DNA from: Anaerococcus sp. Marseille-Q7828
GTDB lineage: Bacteria; Bacillota; Clostridia; Tissierellales; Peptoniphilaceae
Assembly: GCF_949769285.1 (NCBI RefSeq)
Contig: NZ_OX458331.1
Location: 1,364,001 to 1,428,000 of the forward strand
Reading direction: 5' to 3'
Length of the DNA stretch: 64,000 bases
Shown piece after piece: positions 45,442-55,458 of the stretch (position 1 is its first letter; every line of letters begins with the position of its first letter). The position numbers and the translations under genes were made by a program. The notes under the pieces are model-generated. The model saw only the letters and a program-made list of their open reading frames with translations, searched no databases and had not been told where the DNA came from.

Positions 45442-47139
45442 TTATTCTACACTATCAATGATTTCTCTCATTGCCTTTATAAGATCATCTTTTTTCGCCT
45501 CTGAACCATCTCTGCTATCACTTATAGCATTGACATACATTTTGATTTTTGGTTCAGTTCCTGATGGCCTTAGTGCTAGCCATGATTTGTCTTCAAAGTA
45601 ATATTTCAAAACATTTGATTTTGGAAGTCCAGTTTCATCAAATTTATAGTCTATGATTTTTTCTGTTTTTAGTCCAGCAAGTTCATCAATAGGATTATTT
45701 CTAACTTCTTCCATGATTCTTCCAATCCTTGCTTGTCCGTCAAGACCTGTTAGGGTGATTGATACAACTTCGTTGGCATAGAAACCGTGTTCTTGGTATA
45801 TATCTTCAAGTACATCTAGTAGAGATTTGCCTTGTTTTTTGTAGTATCCTGCCATCTCAGAGATCATCATAGCTGAGTTTACAGCATCCTTATCTCTTAC
45901 GAAATCCTTGTAGTTATAACCAATTGATTCTTCAAAACCAAAGACAAATTTACCTTCGCCAGTTCTTTCAAGCTCATTTGCTACAGCATAAATGTTCTTA
46001 AATCCGGTTAATACGTCGTATTTTTTAACACCGTATTTTTCACAAATAGGACTAATCAAATCTGTTGATACTAGAGATTTTACTACAGCTGGATTTTCTG
46101 GAAGCTCTCCATTTTCTTTTAGAGCTGATAGGATATAATTGGTCAAAAGTGAACCTATTTTATTGCCTGTTAAGAAGACGTATTCGCCATTCTCATCTTT
46201 GATTTCTACTGCGCATCTGTCTGAATCAGGGTCTGTTGCAAGTAGAAGATCTGCATCTTTTTCCTTACCAAGTTTTTCTGAATACTTGAAGGCAGCTGGG
46301 TCTTCTGGGTTTGGGTATCCTACTGTTGTAAAGTTTGGATCTGGGTTTTCTTGTTCTGGCACAACATATATATTTTTGAATCCACGTTCATCTAATATTC
46401 TTCTTACTAGCTTGTTACCAGCTCCATTTAGTGGAGTATAAACAATTTTGATATCTTTATCTATATCTATATCTTCATTAATTGTACAAGCTAGTACTTC
46501 TTTTACATAATCTTCAATCAAATCATCGCTAACCCATTCGATTATGCCATCTTCTAGACCTTTTTCAAAATCAATACGTGGAATTTTGAAAAAGTCTGGA
46601 TGTTCAGCAATGTGTCCTAGGATTTTGTCTGCAGTTTCATCAAGGATTTGGCTACCTTCACTATTGTATGCCTTGTAACCATTGTATTCCATTGGGTTGT
46701 GGCTTGCTGTTATCATTACACCTGCAGATGTTTTTAGGTGTCTAACAGTATAAGATAAAACTGGTGTTGGTTGAATTTCTTTGTGAATGTAAACCTTGAT
46801 ACCATTTGCAGCGAAAACCTCTGCTGTCACGCGTGCAAAGTCTTCTGATTTGTGGCGCACGTCATAAGAAATAGCAACTCCTGCTTTTTTTGCATCTTCG
46901 CCCATTTCAGCAACTGTATCTGCAAAACCTTGGCTAGCTTGGGCTACCATATATTCGTTCATACGGTTGGTTCCTGCACCTAGTTTACCACGAAGTCCTG
47001 CTGTACCAAATTCTAATGAAGAATAAAACCTGTCTTTGATTTCTTCATCATTGTCTTTGATTTCTTCAAGTTCCTTTTTTGTTTGATCGTCGAATTTGTC
47101 ATTGTTGTACCATAAATTAAAAGATTCTTTATAGTCCAT
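45442..47139 (-). CDS. pgcA: Phosphoglucomutase/phosphomannomutase
   Basis: Alpha-D-phosphohexomutase that interconverts glucose 1-phosphate and glucose 6-phosphate, linking glycogen metabolism to glycolysis. It has the phosphoserine loop TASHNPMEYNGYK, the metal loop DPDSDR, the sugar-binding GFEESIGY and the phosphate-binding RPSGTEPKIKMY. Length of 565 residues matches the PgcA group. It is the last gene of the glg operon and starts just inside pulA. Confidence 0.94.
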   Translation of the reverse strand: MDYKESFNLWYNNDKFDDQTKKELEEIKDNDEEIKDRFYSSLEFGTAGLRGKLGAGTNRMNEYMVAQASQGFADTVAEMGEDAKKAGVAISYDVRHKSEDFARVTAEVFAANGIKVYIHKEIQPTPVLSYTVRHLKTSAGVMITASHNPMEYNGYKAYNSEGSQILDETADKILGHIAEHPDFFKIPRIDFEKGLEDGIIEWVSDDLIEDYVKEVLACTINEDIDIDKDIKIVYTPLNGAGNKLVRRILDERGFKNIYVVPEQENPDPNFTTVGYPNPEDPAAFKYSEKLGKEKDADLLLATDPDSDRCAVEIKDENGEYVFLTGNKIGSLLTNYILSALKENGELPENPAVVKSLVSTDLISPICEKYGVKKYDVLTGFKNIYAVANELERTGEGKFVFGFEESIGYNYKDFVRDKDAVNSAMMISEMAGYYKKQGKSLLDVLEDIYQEHGFYANEVVSITLTGLDGQARIGRIMEEVRNNPIDELAGLKTEKIIDYKFDETGLPKSNVLKYYFEDKSWLALRPSGTEPKIKMYVNAISDSRDGSEAKKDDLIKAMREIIDSVE

Positions 47140-49024
47140 TTTTCCCTCCTAAATTATAAACATTTATTGATAGACCTTCTACATAAAGGTCTCCTTCTAT
47201 CTTCTTACTTGTATTTTTACCCTCTTTGGTAAAAATATTCTCAACACTTAGATTTTTATCATTTATAAAACTTTCTATTGATCTTCTAGGGACTATTTCT
47301 CCTTCTTGACCTACATTTATCACGACAAGATTCTTTGAATTCTTGTAGGCTAAAGAATAAATTATCATCGAATCCTTTATTCCATCCATAAATTTTAGAT
47401 TATTGCGGATAAAGCTAGCATCTGTCCTTGTAAAAGCCTTTAATGACTTCCTAAGTTCAACCAAATCTTTTGTGTAGTTAAAGATATCTAGATGTTCCTC
47501 TTTTTCTTTCCAATTGATAGCATTTACAAAAAGTGGAGAATTATAGGAATTCCTGTCGTTTTTCTTTGTGTGATTGAATTCATTGCCCTCATATATAAAC
47601 ACTTTACCAAATGATAGGAAAATTAATCCCATAGCAAGTTTTACATAATCATCAATTTGGTCCAGATTTTTAAGAGAAATCTGCAATTTATCATATAAAA
47701 TCAAGTTGTCGTGGCAATTGAAATAATTAATCGACTCACTTGCATCATCAGCAAAGCCAGCTCTTACCTCATCATAGGCAATAGATCCAGCTATAGACTG
47801 CTCTATTATTGGCTTTAGATAATAGTCTCCTTGGATATAACCTGTCCCATATGAATCAGTGTCTCCCTTTATAGCATCTCTAAAGATGTCATTAAATACT
47901 CCAAATCCATTGGATCTTTGCGATCCCTTTATAGTATGAAGATTAGCTGGTAGTGTCGTTTCAAGGGCCATCCATGGTTCCCCATATATTATGATGTTTG
48001 GATTTATCTTTCTTAGTTCCTTTACTGCAAGTTTTATAGTATCAAGGTCAATTATGGCCATTAGGTCAAATCTAAAGCCATCAATCTTGTACTCCTTGAC
48101 CCAATACTTCAAAGAATCTATGATTAATTTTCTTACAAAGGGCCTCTCACTTGCAAGTTCATTGCCTACACCTGTGCCATTAGAAAAATTCCCATCCTTG
48201 GTCATCCTATGGTAATAATTTCTCCCTAGTGTGTTGAGATTTGAATCATAAGACTTAAAAGTATGGTTAAAGACAACATCCATTACAACAGCTATATTTT
48301 TTTCATGAAATTTTCCAATCATCTCTTTAATATCAAATATCCTATTTGTAGGATCAGTAGGATCTGTAGCATAAGAGCCTTCCGGGTTAAAATATAGCTC
48401 TGGGTCGTAACCCCAGTTGTAGTTGTCATCATCAAAAAATCTATCATTTGATTCGTCAACACTTATAAAGTCATATATAGGCAAAAGCTGGACATGGGTC
48501 ACACCCAAGTCAACTAGATTACCAATGCCTGTAGCAAGTCCCTTATAAGTCGTCCCCTCTTGGCAAAGCCCAAGGTACTTACCTCTGTGCTTGACTCCAC
48601 TTGTCTCATCAGCTGTATAATTTTTGACATTAAGTTCATATATTATAGCTTCATTTTCTGGTATTTGTGGGACTGGAGTCTCTAAAAATCCTTGAGGATT
48701 TGTTTTTTCCATATCGCAAATTACAGAATACATAGAATTTATAGAAGAAGCAAAGGAATATGGATCGGTCACCATGTACTTATCATCTACCAAATAGGAA
48801 TAAAAATATCCCTCATAATCTCCTGATAGAGTAACTTGGTAGATATCAAATTCTCCCTTTTCCATCTTTATAAAATCTTTTCTAGGATTTCTATAGTCTT
48901 TTGATATGGCCAGATATATTTGCTTGACTGATGGAGCAAAGACTTTAAAAGTCGTCTCATTCTTGCTATATATGGCTCCAAGCCTTATATCTTTAATCTG
49001 TTCATAGCTAATATTATTTATCAA
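47129..49024 (-). CDS. pulA: Type I pullulanase
   Basis: GH13 debranching enzyme that cleaves alpha-1,6 links in glycogen or pullulan. The type I signature YNWGYDP is near residue 203. The catalytic blocks are GFRFDLMA (nucleophile Asp), IYGEPW (acid Glu) and FNCHDNL (transition-state His-Asp). An N-terminal CBM48-like domain covers about residues 12-100. There is no signal peptide, so it is intracellular and acts on stored glycogen. Length is 631 residues. Confidence 0.94.
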   Translation of the reverse strand: MINNISYEQIKDIRLGAIYSKNETTFKVFAPSVKQIYLAISKDYRNPRKDFIKMEKGEFDIYQVTLSGDYEGYFYSYLVDDKYMVTDPYSFASSINSMYSVICDMEKTNPQGFLETPVPQIPENEAIIYELNVKNYTADETSGVKHRGKYLGLCQEGTTYKGLATGIGNLVDLGVTHVQLLPIYDFISVDESNDRFFDDDNYNWGYDPELYFNPEGSYATDPTDPTNRIFDIKEMIGKFHEKNIAVVMDVVFNHTFKSYDSNLNTLGRNYYHRMTKDGNFSNGTGVGNELASERPFVRKLIIDSLKYWVKEYKIDGFRFDLMAIIDLDTIKLAVKELRKINPNIIIYGEPWMALETTLPANLHTIKGSQRSNGFGVFNDIFRDAIKGDTDSYGTGYIQGDYYLKPIIEQSIAGSIAYDEVRAGFADDASESINYFNCHDNLILYDKLQISLKNLDQIDDYVKLAMGLIFLSFGKVFIYEGNEFNHTKKNDRNSYNSPLFVNAINWKEKEEHLDIFNYTKDLVELRKSLKAFTRTDASFIRNNLKFMDGIKDSMIIYSLAYKNSKNLVVINVGQEGEIVPRRSIESFINDKNLSVENIFTKEGKNTSKKIEGDLYVEGLSINVYNLGGKNGL

Positions 49025-51260
49025 AACTTCTTTTCCTTTTTAATAAGTTATCTAAGTTAAATTTGCTTGCCCATATGAAATTTTGCATTTGCTTTTGTAT
49101 CCATTTTTCCTTGTCTATATAATCTTTTTGGATATTTTTTCTCAAGTTCACAAGATTTTCAAGGTCAAGGAATACATTAAATGAATCATTGTAGAGTAGT
49201 ATCTCGTCATATAAGTTTTTAAAATCATATGGGAAAGCTTCCTTAGGCTCATTTAATAGCCTGTCAATAGTATATTTTACTATTTTATTTTGATAAATGA
49301 TATCATTAGCAATATATTTTCTTTCGTTTCTTATTATTTCATATGATTTGTAATCATCATCCATTAGGTAAAAACTGTTAGCAATATCAAGATTTTCAAC
49401 TATTCCAGCCTTAGTTGAGACCACATTTGACATATTGTATAGGCTGTTTAATATATCAAAGTTTTGGTTATCCATCAGTGGATGAGCCAGATTAGAATAT
49501 ATATCTGCCGCTGGATAAAGTATTCTTAGATCTTTTACCCCAGTATTTTCTACAAAAATAATCTTGATTTTCTTACTTATAATTTTATCTGCTTCTATAA
49601 GTTTTTTAAGGGCAAGAATAAACTTTATAGTTTCCTTTGCCACATAGTATCCCTCATTGGCCTTGCCAGAAAAAATATAAGTTTTTGGCACATAATAAGC
49701 ATTTGCATTATCTCTTAGATAAAAATATTCATAAGCAATTTCAATGGCATTTAATATTTGCCTCTTGCTTTCATGTATTATAGAAAGTTGCAAATCAAAT
49801 ATTGAATATGGATTTATAGATGAATCATTCAAGTATTCAATTAGCTTTAATTTATTGTTGTATTTGATTTCATCAAGGCTATCTATAAAGTCCTTATCTT
49901 CTTTTAAATATATAAGTTTCTTGCTATCATTACTATAATCATTGATATTATATTCTCTAAGCAGATCATAAAGCTTAGGATTTGCAGATTGACCGTACAT
50001 TTGCCTATCGCTTCCCATGTTCATATAGGAAGAATTGTTTGATAGGGATTTGTTTTCAAAAAGAACTTTTGATAAGAAAATATATTCTCTAGATAAGGCT
50101 ATATTTATATGCTTAAAAATTACCTGTCCATTTTCTATTAATGGTAAAAAGCTTTCAGTTTTGCTAAGTTCTGCTTGTATGTCTATGATTGTATTATAAA
50201 GATCTGGGTTTAACTTTCTTATTTCATCAGCTGGATATTTTTCTAGGGAATCATCAGTTATAGAAAACACTAGATGGTAGAATATTTCCCTAGTGTATGC
50301 AATTGCCTTTTTCATGGTGAATTTATGGTCTCTTGTAAGGATTCTAATAAATTCAACTAAGGCTAGGGTCGGGTGAATGTCGTTTATGATAACATTGGTT
50401 TGCTTGTTAATATTATTTATATCTTTATAATACAGCAAATACCTTCTGACAAAGTCCCTCATAGCCGATGCTGCAAAGAAATATTCTTGCTTTAGCCTTA
50501 AAATCTTGCCCTCATATGATGAATCATCTACATAAAGAAACTGAGTGATTGAAAGGTTATTAATATAATCTTCGTAGGCGTTTATGATATCTCCATTAGA
50601 AAATTCATTGACATCTATTACTGATGTAGGCTCAGATTTGAAAAGTCTAAGAGTGTTTACAAATTTGGCATCAGATGAGACTATAGGCATATCATAGGTC
50701 ACAGTTTTGTGGTTTTTGCCATAGATTTCTATTAGATTGGTGAAAGATTTTTGATGTTCCCAATTTGACCCATGCTCTAGCCAAGAATCCGACCTTACTT
50801 CTTGCTTACCGTTGGCTATAACCTGCTTAAAATCACCCGATTCATAACGAAGTGCGTAGGCTGTGGCCTTTATCTTTTGATCTGTTAGGGCATTTATAAG
50901 GTAGGACGAACCCATTCCCATATCACCAATGCCGAGGGCTGGGTCGAGGTCATAGGCCATTATGGAATCATAATCAAAGCCTATTTCTCCAATGGCAGCT
51001 CTAATTTCTTTTTCAATATCAAGTTTATAGATAATATTTGCTAGAAAAGATCCTGGCAAATATTCAAAACTTAATATATATACTTCGTAGCCTTCTTTTA
51101 TTTTCTTAGAAGAAACCCAAGTCTTGCCCACACTTTCCATAATATAGCGGCACAAGCAATCGTAGATTTCCCTTTCTCTTGCTGTATTTAGGTCTTTAGC
51201 ATAAAAAGAATACAAATAATTTTGTATTCTTTCTATGATAGTATTCTTATTAATTTCCAT
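49014..51260 (-). CDS. Glycogen phosphorylase-like protein lacking the PLP site
   Basis: Matches the phosphorylase family along its length: VYILSFEYLPGSFL near the N-terminus, ALGIGDMG for ALGNGGLG, DIHPTLALVEFIRIL for the family's ND-THPALAIPEL block, FDLQLSIIHESKRQ and YIFSGKANEGYYVAKE for the C-terminal domain. The pyridoxal-phosphate lysine motif, normally EASGTGNMK, is absent. The region there reads STKAGIVENLDIANS. The YTNHT block is YTREIF, so that catalytic-site histidine is also lost. The frame is intact over 748 residues. It sits between glgA and pulA. It is probably non-catalytic. Confidence 0.8.
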   Translation of the reverse strand: MEINKNTIIERIQNYLYSFYAKDLNTAREREIYDCLCRYIMESVGKTWVSSKKIKEGYEVYILSFEYLPGSFLANIIYKLDIEKEIRAAIGEIGFDYDSIMAYDLDPALGIGDMGMGSSYLINALTDQKIKATAYALRYESGDFKQVIANGKQEVRSDSWLEHGSNWEHQKSFTNLIEIYGKNHKTVTYDMPIVSSDAKFVNTLRLFKSEPTSVIDVNEFSNGDIINAYEDYINNLSITQFLYVDDSSYEGKILRLKQEYFFAASAMRDFVRRYLLYYKDINNINKQTNVIINDIHPTLALVEFIRILTRDHKFTMKKAIAYTREIFYHLVFSITDDSLEKYPADEIRKLNPDLYNTIIDIQAELSKTESFLPLIENGQVIFKHINIALSREYIFLSKVLFENKSLSNNSSYMNMGSDRQMYGQSANPKLYDLLREYNINDYSNDSKKLIYLKEDKDFIDSLDEIKYNNKLKLIEYLNDSSINPYSIFDLQLSIIHESKRQILNAIEIAYEYFYLRDNANAYYVPKTYIFSGKANEGYYVAKETIKFILALKKLIEADKIISKKIKIIFVENTGVKDLRILYPAADIYSNLAHPLMDNQNFDILNSLYNMSNVVSTKAGIVENLDIANSFYLMDDDYKSYEIIRNERKYIANDIIYQNKIVKYTIDRLLNEPKEAFPYDFKNLYDEILLYNDSFNVFLDLENLVNLRKNIQKDYIDKEKWIQKQMQNFIWASKFNLDNLLKRKRSFDK

Positions 51261-51261
51261 A

Positions 51262-52692
51262 CTAGGCTCTTATTTCTTCGTATAAATCCTTATATTTATT
51301 GGCTGACATTTGCCAATCTATGTCACTTTTCATTGCATTATTCACAAGTCTATTGTGTGCTTCTTTATCGTTCTTATATATGTTTATAGCGTTTTTGATA
51401 GTAAATAACAATTCATGGGCATTGATATTTGAGAAAGAATATCCTGTACCCTCACCTGTGTATTCATTGTAAGGAATTACTGTATCCTTAAGGCCACCTG
51501 CCTCACGAACTATTGGTAGTGCTCCATAACGCATAGCTATAAGCTGGCTTATCCCACATGGCTCTGAGATTGAAGGCATGAGGTAAAAATCACTTGATGC
51601 ATAGATTTGGTGAGCTTCTTGGCCTCCAAAATAAATTCTTGCGGCAAGTTTTTCTGGATATTTCCAAGCAAAGTATTTTAACATTTCTTCGTAGGTATAA
51701 TCTCCAGTTCCTAGGGCTACAATCTGGATATCTTCTTCAAGTAGTTCATCTAATATGTACCTTACAAGGTCCATACCCTTCATTTCGTTTAGTCTTGTAA
51801 CCATACCAATCATTGGAACGTCTTCTCTTTCTGGTAGGCCATACAATTTTTGCAAGGCTAATTTATTATTAACTTTTTTGTCAATACTATCTATATCAAA
51901 ATTTTGTTCTATTAGTTTATCTGTTGCAGGATTCCACTCCTTATAATCTATACCGTTTACAATCCCTGAAAGCTTGTAGTCATATTCTCTGATAACTCCA
52001 TCTAGGCCCTCTCCATAGAATGGGTAGTGGATTTCACGAGCATAATTTTCAGAAACTGTATTTACTGCTGTAGCATGGATTATACCAGCTTTCATAAAGT
52101 TAATTGCATCGTAATATTTAAGGTCATCTTCGTTGAAATATCCACCATCAAGGCCAGCAAGTCTCATTATGTCTGGGTTAAATACTCCTTGGTATTTCAA
52201 ATTATGGATGGTAAATAAGGTTCTGATATCATCATAATAGCTATCCCCATGCCTAAAATCATTTACAAAGACATTAACCATTGCTGTATGCCAATCATTG
52301 GAGTGGATGATGTCTGGTTTAAAGTCAATTTCTTTTGGAAGTAGGGTACAAGCCTTGGAGAAATAGATAAATCTCTCTGCATCATCTCCAAATCCATAAG
52401 GATATCCCCTATCAAAATATTCTTGATTGTCTATAAAATAGTAGGTAACCCCGTCATAATAAAGTCTATAGACTCCTGCGTATTGGTGCTTCCAATCTAG
52501 ATCTACATAAAATTCTGTGACCTTTTCCATTTTTGAAAGATATTTTTCATCAATAGATCCATACATAGGGATGACAACTCTGACATCCACACCCATATTT
52601 TTTAATTCTTTTGGTAGAGATCCAGCAACATCGGCCAGACCCCCAGTTTTTATAAATGGTACTGCTTCACTAGCAAGAAAAAGTACATTCAT
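51262..52692 (-). CDS. glgA: Glycogen synthase
   Basis: GT5 enzyme that extends glycogen chains with ADP-glucose. The ADP-binding block KTGGLADVAGSLPKEL is near the N-terminus and the catalytic SEPCGISQL with the preceding DFYLMPS lies in the C-terminal half. Length is 476 residues. An earlier ATG (52704) is in frame, but GGAG lies six bases before the ATG at 52692 (MNVLFLAS), which I choose. It follows glgD. Confidence 0.96.
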   Translation of the reverse strand: MNVLFLASEAVPFIKTGGLADVAGSLPKELKNMGVDVRVVIPMYGSIDEKYLSKMEKVTEFYVDLDWKHQYAGVYRLYYDGVTYYFIDNQEYFDRGYPYGFGDDAERFIYFSKACTLLPKEIDFKPDIIHSNDWHTAMVNVFVNDFRHGDSYYDDIRTLFTIHNLKYQGVFNPDIMRLAGLDGGYFNEDDLKYYDAINFMKAGIIHATAVNTVSENYAREIHYPFYGEGLDGVIREYDYKLSGIVNGIDYKEWNPATDKLIEQNFDIDSIDKKVNNKLALQKLYGLPEREDVPMIGMVTRLNEMKGMDLVRYILDELLEEDIQIVALGTGDYTYEEMLKYFAWKYPEKLAARIYFGGQEAHQIYASSDFYLMPSISEPCGISQLIAMRYGALPIVREAGGLKDTVIPYNEYTGEGTGYSFSNINAHELLFTIKNAINIYKNDKEAHNRLVNNAMKSDIDWQMSANKYKDLYEEIRA

Positions 52693-52694
52693 TA

Positions 52695-53816
52695 TTAGCT
52701 CCATTCTTCCAATACTTCATTTTTTGATGAAACAAATGGGTGGACTCTGTTACCAAATAGTTTCATATTATTACCAACTTTTGTTCCCTTATCACTAATC
52801 ACAAAGTTAAGTATTGCATCATTACCAATTACTGAATCTTGGAATATGACTGAATTTTTGATAACTGCACCTTTCTTAATGGTAACTCCCCTAAATATTA
52901 TTGAGTTTTCAATCTCTCCTTCTATGATAGAACCATTGGCAACAAGGGAGTTTTTAACCTTGCTATCTTTTGTGTAAGATGTTGATGGTTCATCCTTTGA
53001 CTTGGTGTAAACTAGGCCGTCTTGGTAAAATAAAGAGTCGTATAATTCTTCATCTAGAAGCTTCATATTGGCTTCAAAGAAAGAATAGGTATCCATTATA
53101 ATTTCAAGGTGTTTCTCAGTTCTGTAGAAATCAATGTTTAGATCTTCTGGCAAAGAGAAAATTGCTGTAAGTAGTGAGGAAATAGTATTTCTCTCAACTG
53201 CATATCTTAATACCTTGATAAAGACTTCCCTTTTCATAAGTATAGAACCAGCGAAGAGGTCGAATTCATCAGAAAGACCGAGGTTAGTGCCTACACTTAC
53301 TGGCTTATTATTTTCATCGGAATTTATTATTTTCCTATTTAGATAGAAACCATCATCATCACGCATTCTTTGTGTAAATATCAATACATCGGATTCATTT
53401 GACTTGATAGCTTCTTTTGCATCGCTTATATCAACCTTTGAGATGTACATTGGATTGGTTATAAAAACATACTCTGCATTAGAATCTTCAATAGCTCTGA
53501 TGGTATCGTAATATGTTTCAACTTCGCTAGGATTTGCAATATCGTAGTTTGGAGGGATTATTGTAAGGCCACCACGTCTACGGTTAAGTTCCCAGCTCCT
53601 ACCATTTCCAATGTGATCTAAGGTCGATCTCAACTTTCTACCTGCAAAAAGTATCACATTAGTAATATCATAATTTGTCAGATTTGATAAAGTAAAGTCA
53701 ATAATCCTGTACCTTCCACCAAAAGGTAGCATATAATCTGGTCTAACCTTGCACAATTCATCATAATTTCCAGAATCAAACTCTGAACTATATACTAAAG
53801 CTAAAACGCTATCCAT
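52695..53816 (-). CDS. glgD: Glucose-1-phosphate adenylyltransferase subunit GlgD
   Basis: Second subunit of ADP-glucose pyrophosphorylase in Firmicutes, thought to regulate or assist GlgC. It retains the nucleotidyltransferase layout (PFGGRYRIIDFTLSN) but lacks the GGxGxRL substrate loop at the N-terminus that GlgC has. A left-handed beta-helix region with SLVANGSIIEGEIENS lies at about residues 285-350. Length is 373 residues. It overlaps the spacing of glgC by one base. Confidence 0.94.
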   Translation of the reverse strand: MDSVLALVYSSEFDSGNYDELCKVRPDYMLPFGGRYRIIDFTLSNLTNYDITNVILFAGRKLRSTLDHIGNGRSWELNRRRGGLTIIPPNYDIANPSEVETYYDTIRAIEDSNAEYVFITNPMYISKVDISDAKEAIKSNESDVLIFTQRMRDDDGFYLNRKIINSDENNKPVSVGTNLGLSDEFDLFAGSILMKREVFIKVLRYAVERNTISSLLTAIFSLPEDLNIDFYRTEKHLEIIMDTYSFFEANMKLLDEELYDSLFYQDGLVYTKSKDEPSTSYTKDSKVKNSLVANGSIIEGEIENSIIFRGVTIKKGAVIKNSVIFQDSVIGNDAILNFVISDKGTKVGNNMKLFGNRVHPFVSSKNEVLEEWS

Positions 53817-53817
53817 C

Positions 53818-54951
53818 TTATTCCTCCTCGATTCCTTCTGAACTTACAAGATAAACCTTATCTTCGCCTTCTTTGCCAATATTTTCTGTAATCTCAATAT
53901 CTTCAGCAACAACACAGTTGTAAATCTTAACCCCTGCCTTAACCTTAGACCCATTTAATAAGACACTGTCATAAACTTCAGCACCTTCTTCAACTTTTAC
54001 ATTTGAGAATAAAACAGAATTCTTAACCTTGCCATTAATCACACAAGCTTCATTAACAAGAGCATCATCAAGAACACCTTCTTTACCAATCCTATGTGGT
54101 GGTAAGTTTAGGCTTGTAGTATAGATTTTCCAATCTTCGTCATAAATTCTTAGCTCATTATTAGGATCGATAAGGTCAAGGTTAGCTTGCCAGAAACTTC
54201 TTACGGTTCCAACATCTTTCCAATAACCATTAAATTTGTAAACGTATAGAGGCTTTCCATCTTCTAGCATCTTTGGAATAATATCCTTACCAAAGTCATT
54301 TGAAGAATCAGGATTTTCATTATCTTCAATTAGTGACTTACGAAGCACTTTCCAGTTAAAGACATAAATCCCCATAGAAGCAAGGTTTGATTTTGGATTC
54401 TCTGGTTTTTCTTCAAACTCAGTAATCTTACCATCTTCATCAGTATTCATAATACCAAATCTGCTAGCCTCATCCCAATCAACTTCCATAACAGCAATAG
54501 TCGCATCTGCACCCTTTTCCTTATGTATATCAAGGAGTTCTCTATAATCCATCTTGTAAATATGGTCACCTGAAAGAATCAAAACATATTCTGGATTGAT
54601 GCTATCAAGATACTTAATATTTTCATAAATAGCTGATGCCGTACCTTCGAACCACTTACCTCCTTCTTCAGTATAATAAGGAGATAAAATTCTAAGTCCT
54701 CCATTATTTCTATCATAATCCCAAGCAGAACCTATACCTAAGTGGCGGTTTAAAAGTTGTGGCTTATATTGAGTCAAAACACCAATATCTCTAATCTCAG
54801 AATTGGTAGAATTACTTAAAGCAAAATCAATAATTCTGTATTTCCCACCAAAAGGAACTACAGGTTTTGCCATATCCTTAGTCAAGGCCTTAAGACGTGA
54901 ACCTTGGCCACCAGCCAATAGCATAGCTGCTGTCTTATTTGAGTTTCTCAT
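53818..54951 (-). CDS. glgC: Glucose-1-phosphate adenylyltransferase
   Basis: Forms ADP-glucose from ATP and glucose 1-phosphate, the committed step of glycogen synthesis. It has [14 protein letters not shown] near the N-terminus, [24 protein letters not shown] and FEEKP blocks, and a C-terminal beta-helix region. An ATG at 54963 is in frame, but GGAGGG precedes the ATG at 54951 by four bases, so the product has 377 residues. It is first in the operon; its promoter overlaps the tmRNA promoter. Confidence 0.96.
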   Translation of the reverse strand: MRNSNKTAAMLLAGGQGSRLKALTKDMAKPVVPFGGKYRIIDFALSNSTNSEIRDIGVLTQYKPQLLNRHLGIGSAWDYDRNNGGLRILSPYYTEEGGKWFEGTASAIYENIKYLDSINPEYVLILSGDHIYKMDYRELLDIHKEKGADATIAVMEVDWDEASRFGIMNTDEDGKITEFEEKPENPKSNLASMGIYVFNWKVLRKSLIEDNENPDSSNDFGKDIIPKMLEDGKPLYVYKFNGYWKDVGTVRSFWQANLDLIDPNNELRIYDEDWKIYTTSLNLPPHRIGKEGVLDDALVNEACVINGKVKNSVLFSNVKVEEGAEVYDSVLLNGSKVKAGVKIYNCVVAEDIEITENIGKEGEDKVYLVSSEGIEEE

Positions 54952-54995
54952 TGTACCCTCCATTAAAGCATAATTATATTCTTATTATATTGATA

Positions 54996-55010
54996 CCCAG
55001 TAAATCTGGG
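54996..55010 (-). promoter_or_regulatory. Small hairpin in the glgC leader
   Basis: CCCAG-TAAAT-CTGGG is a 5-bp stem in the untranslated leader of glgC, about 25 bases from the predicted 5' end. No T tract follows, so it is not a terminator. A role in mRNA stability or control is possible. Confidence 0.4.
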
Positions 55011-55041
55011 CCTAATTCAGAAAAACCTTTTCTTACTATAT

Positions 55042-55070
55042 ATTTTACAAAATATCAGGACTTTTGACAA
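55042..55070 (-). promoter_or_regulatory. glgC operon promoter
   Basis: On the minus strand TTGTCA (55070-55065), a 17-base spacer and TAAAAT (55047-55042). Five of six bases match in each box. The -35 shares five bases with the tmRNA -35 on the other strand. Confidence 0.65.
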
Positions 55071-55092
55071 TAAGGATTTTTGCTAGTATAAT
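55064..55092 (+). promoter_or_regulatory. tmRNA promoter
   Basis: TTGACA (55064-55069), 17-base spacer and TATAAT (55087-55092), consensus in both boxes. The RNA start would be about 55099, just before the mature 5' end at 55104. Confidence 0.85.
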
Positions 55093-55103
55093 TTATTCTA
55101 CTT

Positions 55104-55458
55104 GGGGATGCCATGGTTTCGACGTGGTCGAATAATCATTGGTAGCAGGTCGTTTGCTGATCGTAAATCAGTGTTTAAATATAAACGCAAACAACAATAG
55201 CGAAGCAAACTTCGCACTAGCTGCCTAAGAAACTGGTAGCAATGAATTGTAGGTTGGTCGCGAACTTACAATTTGTTTCATAATCTAAGCGACAACTCTT
55301 CTAGCAAAGCTTTGAGCTAGTAGCAGTATAATGAAGCTAGCATATAACTTATTTGTAAGTTTATAAAGTTATCTGCGAAAAAACTAAACTTACTAAACCT
55401 GTAGAAGCCTCTGAGGACACTTCCACGGACATGGGTTCGACTCCCATCATCTCCACCA
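55104..55458 (+). ncRNA. ssrA: Transfer-messenger RNA (tmRNA)
   Basis: Rescues stalled ribosomes by adding a degradation tag. The 5' end GGGGATG pairs with CATCTCC before the encoded CCA at the 3' end, with one G-U pair, and the TpsiC region GGTTCGACTCC is clear. The tag frame begins GCA AAC AAC AAT at 55187 and reads ANNNSEANFALAA, with TAA at 55226-55228. A standard one-piece tmRNA of 355 bases. Its 3' end borders the accessory island, a usual integration site. Confidence 0.95.
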
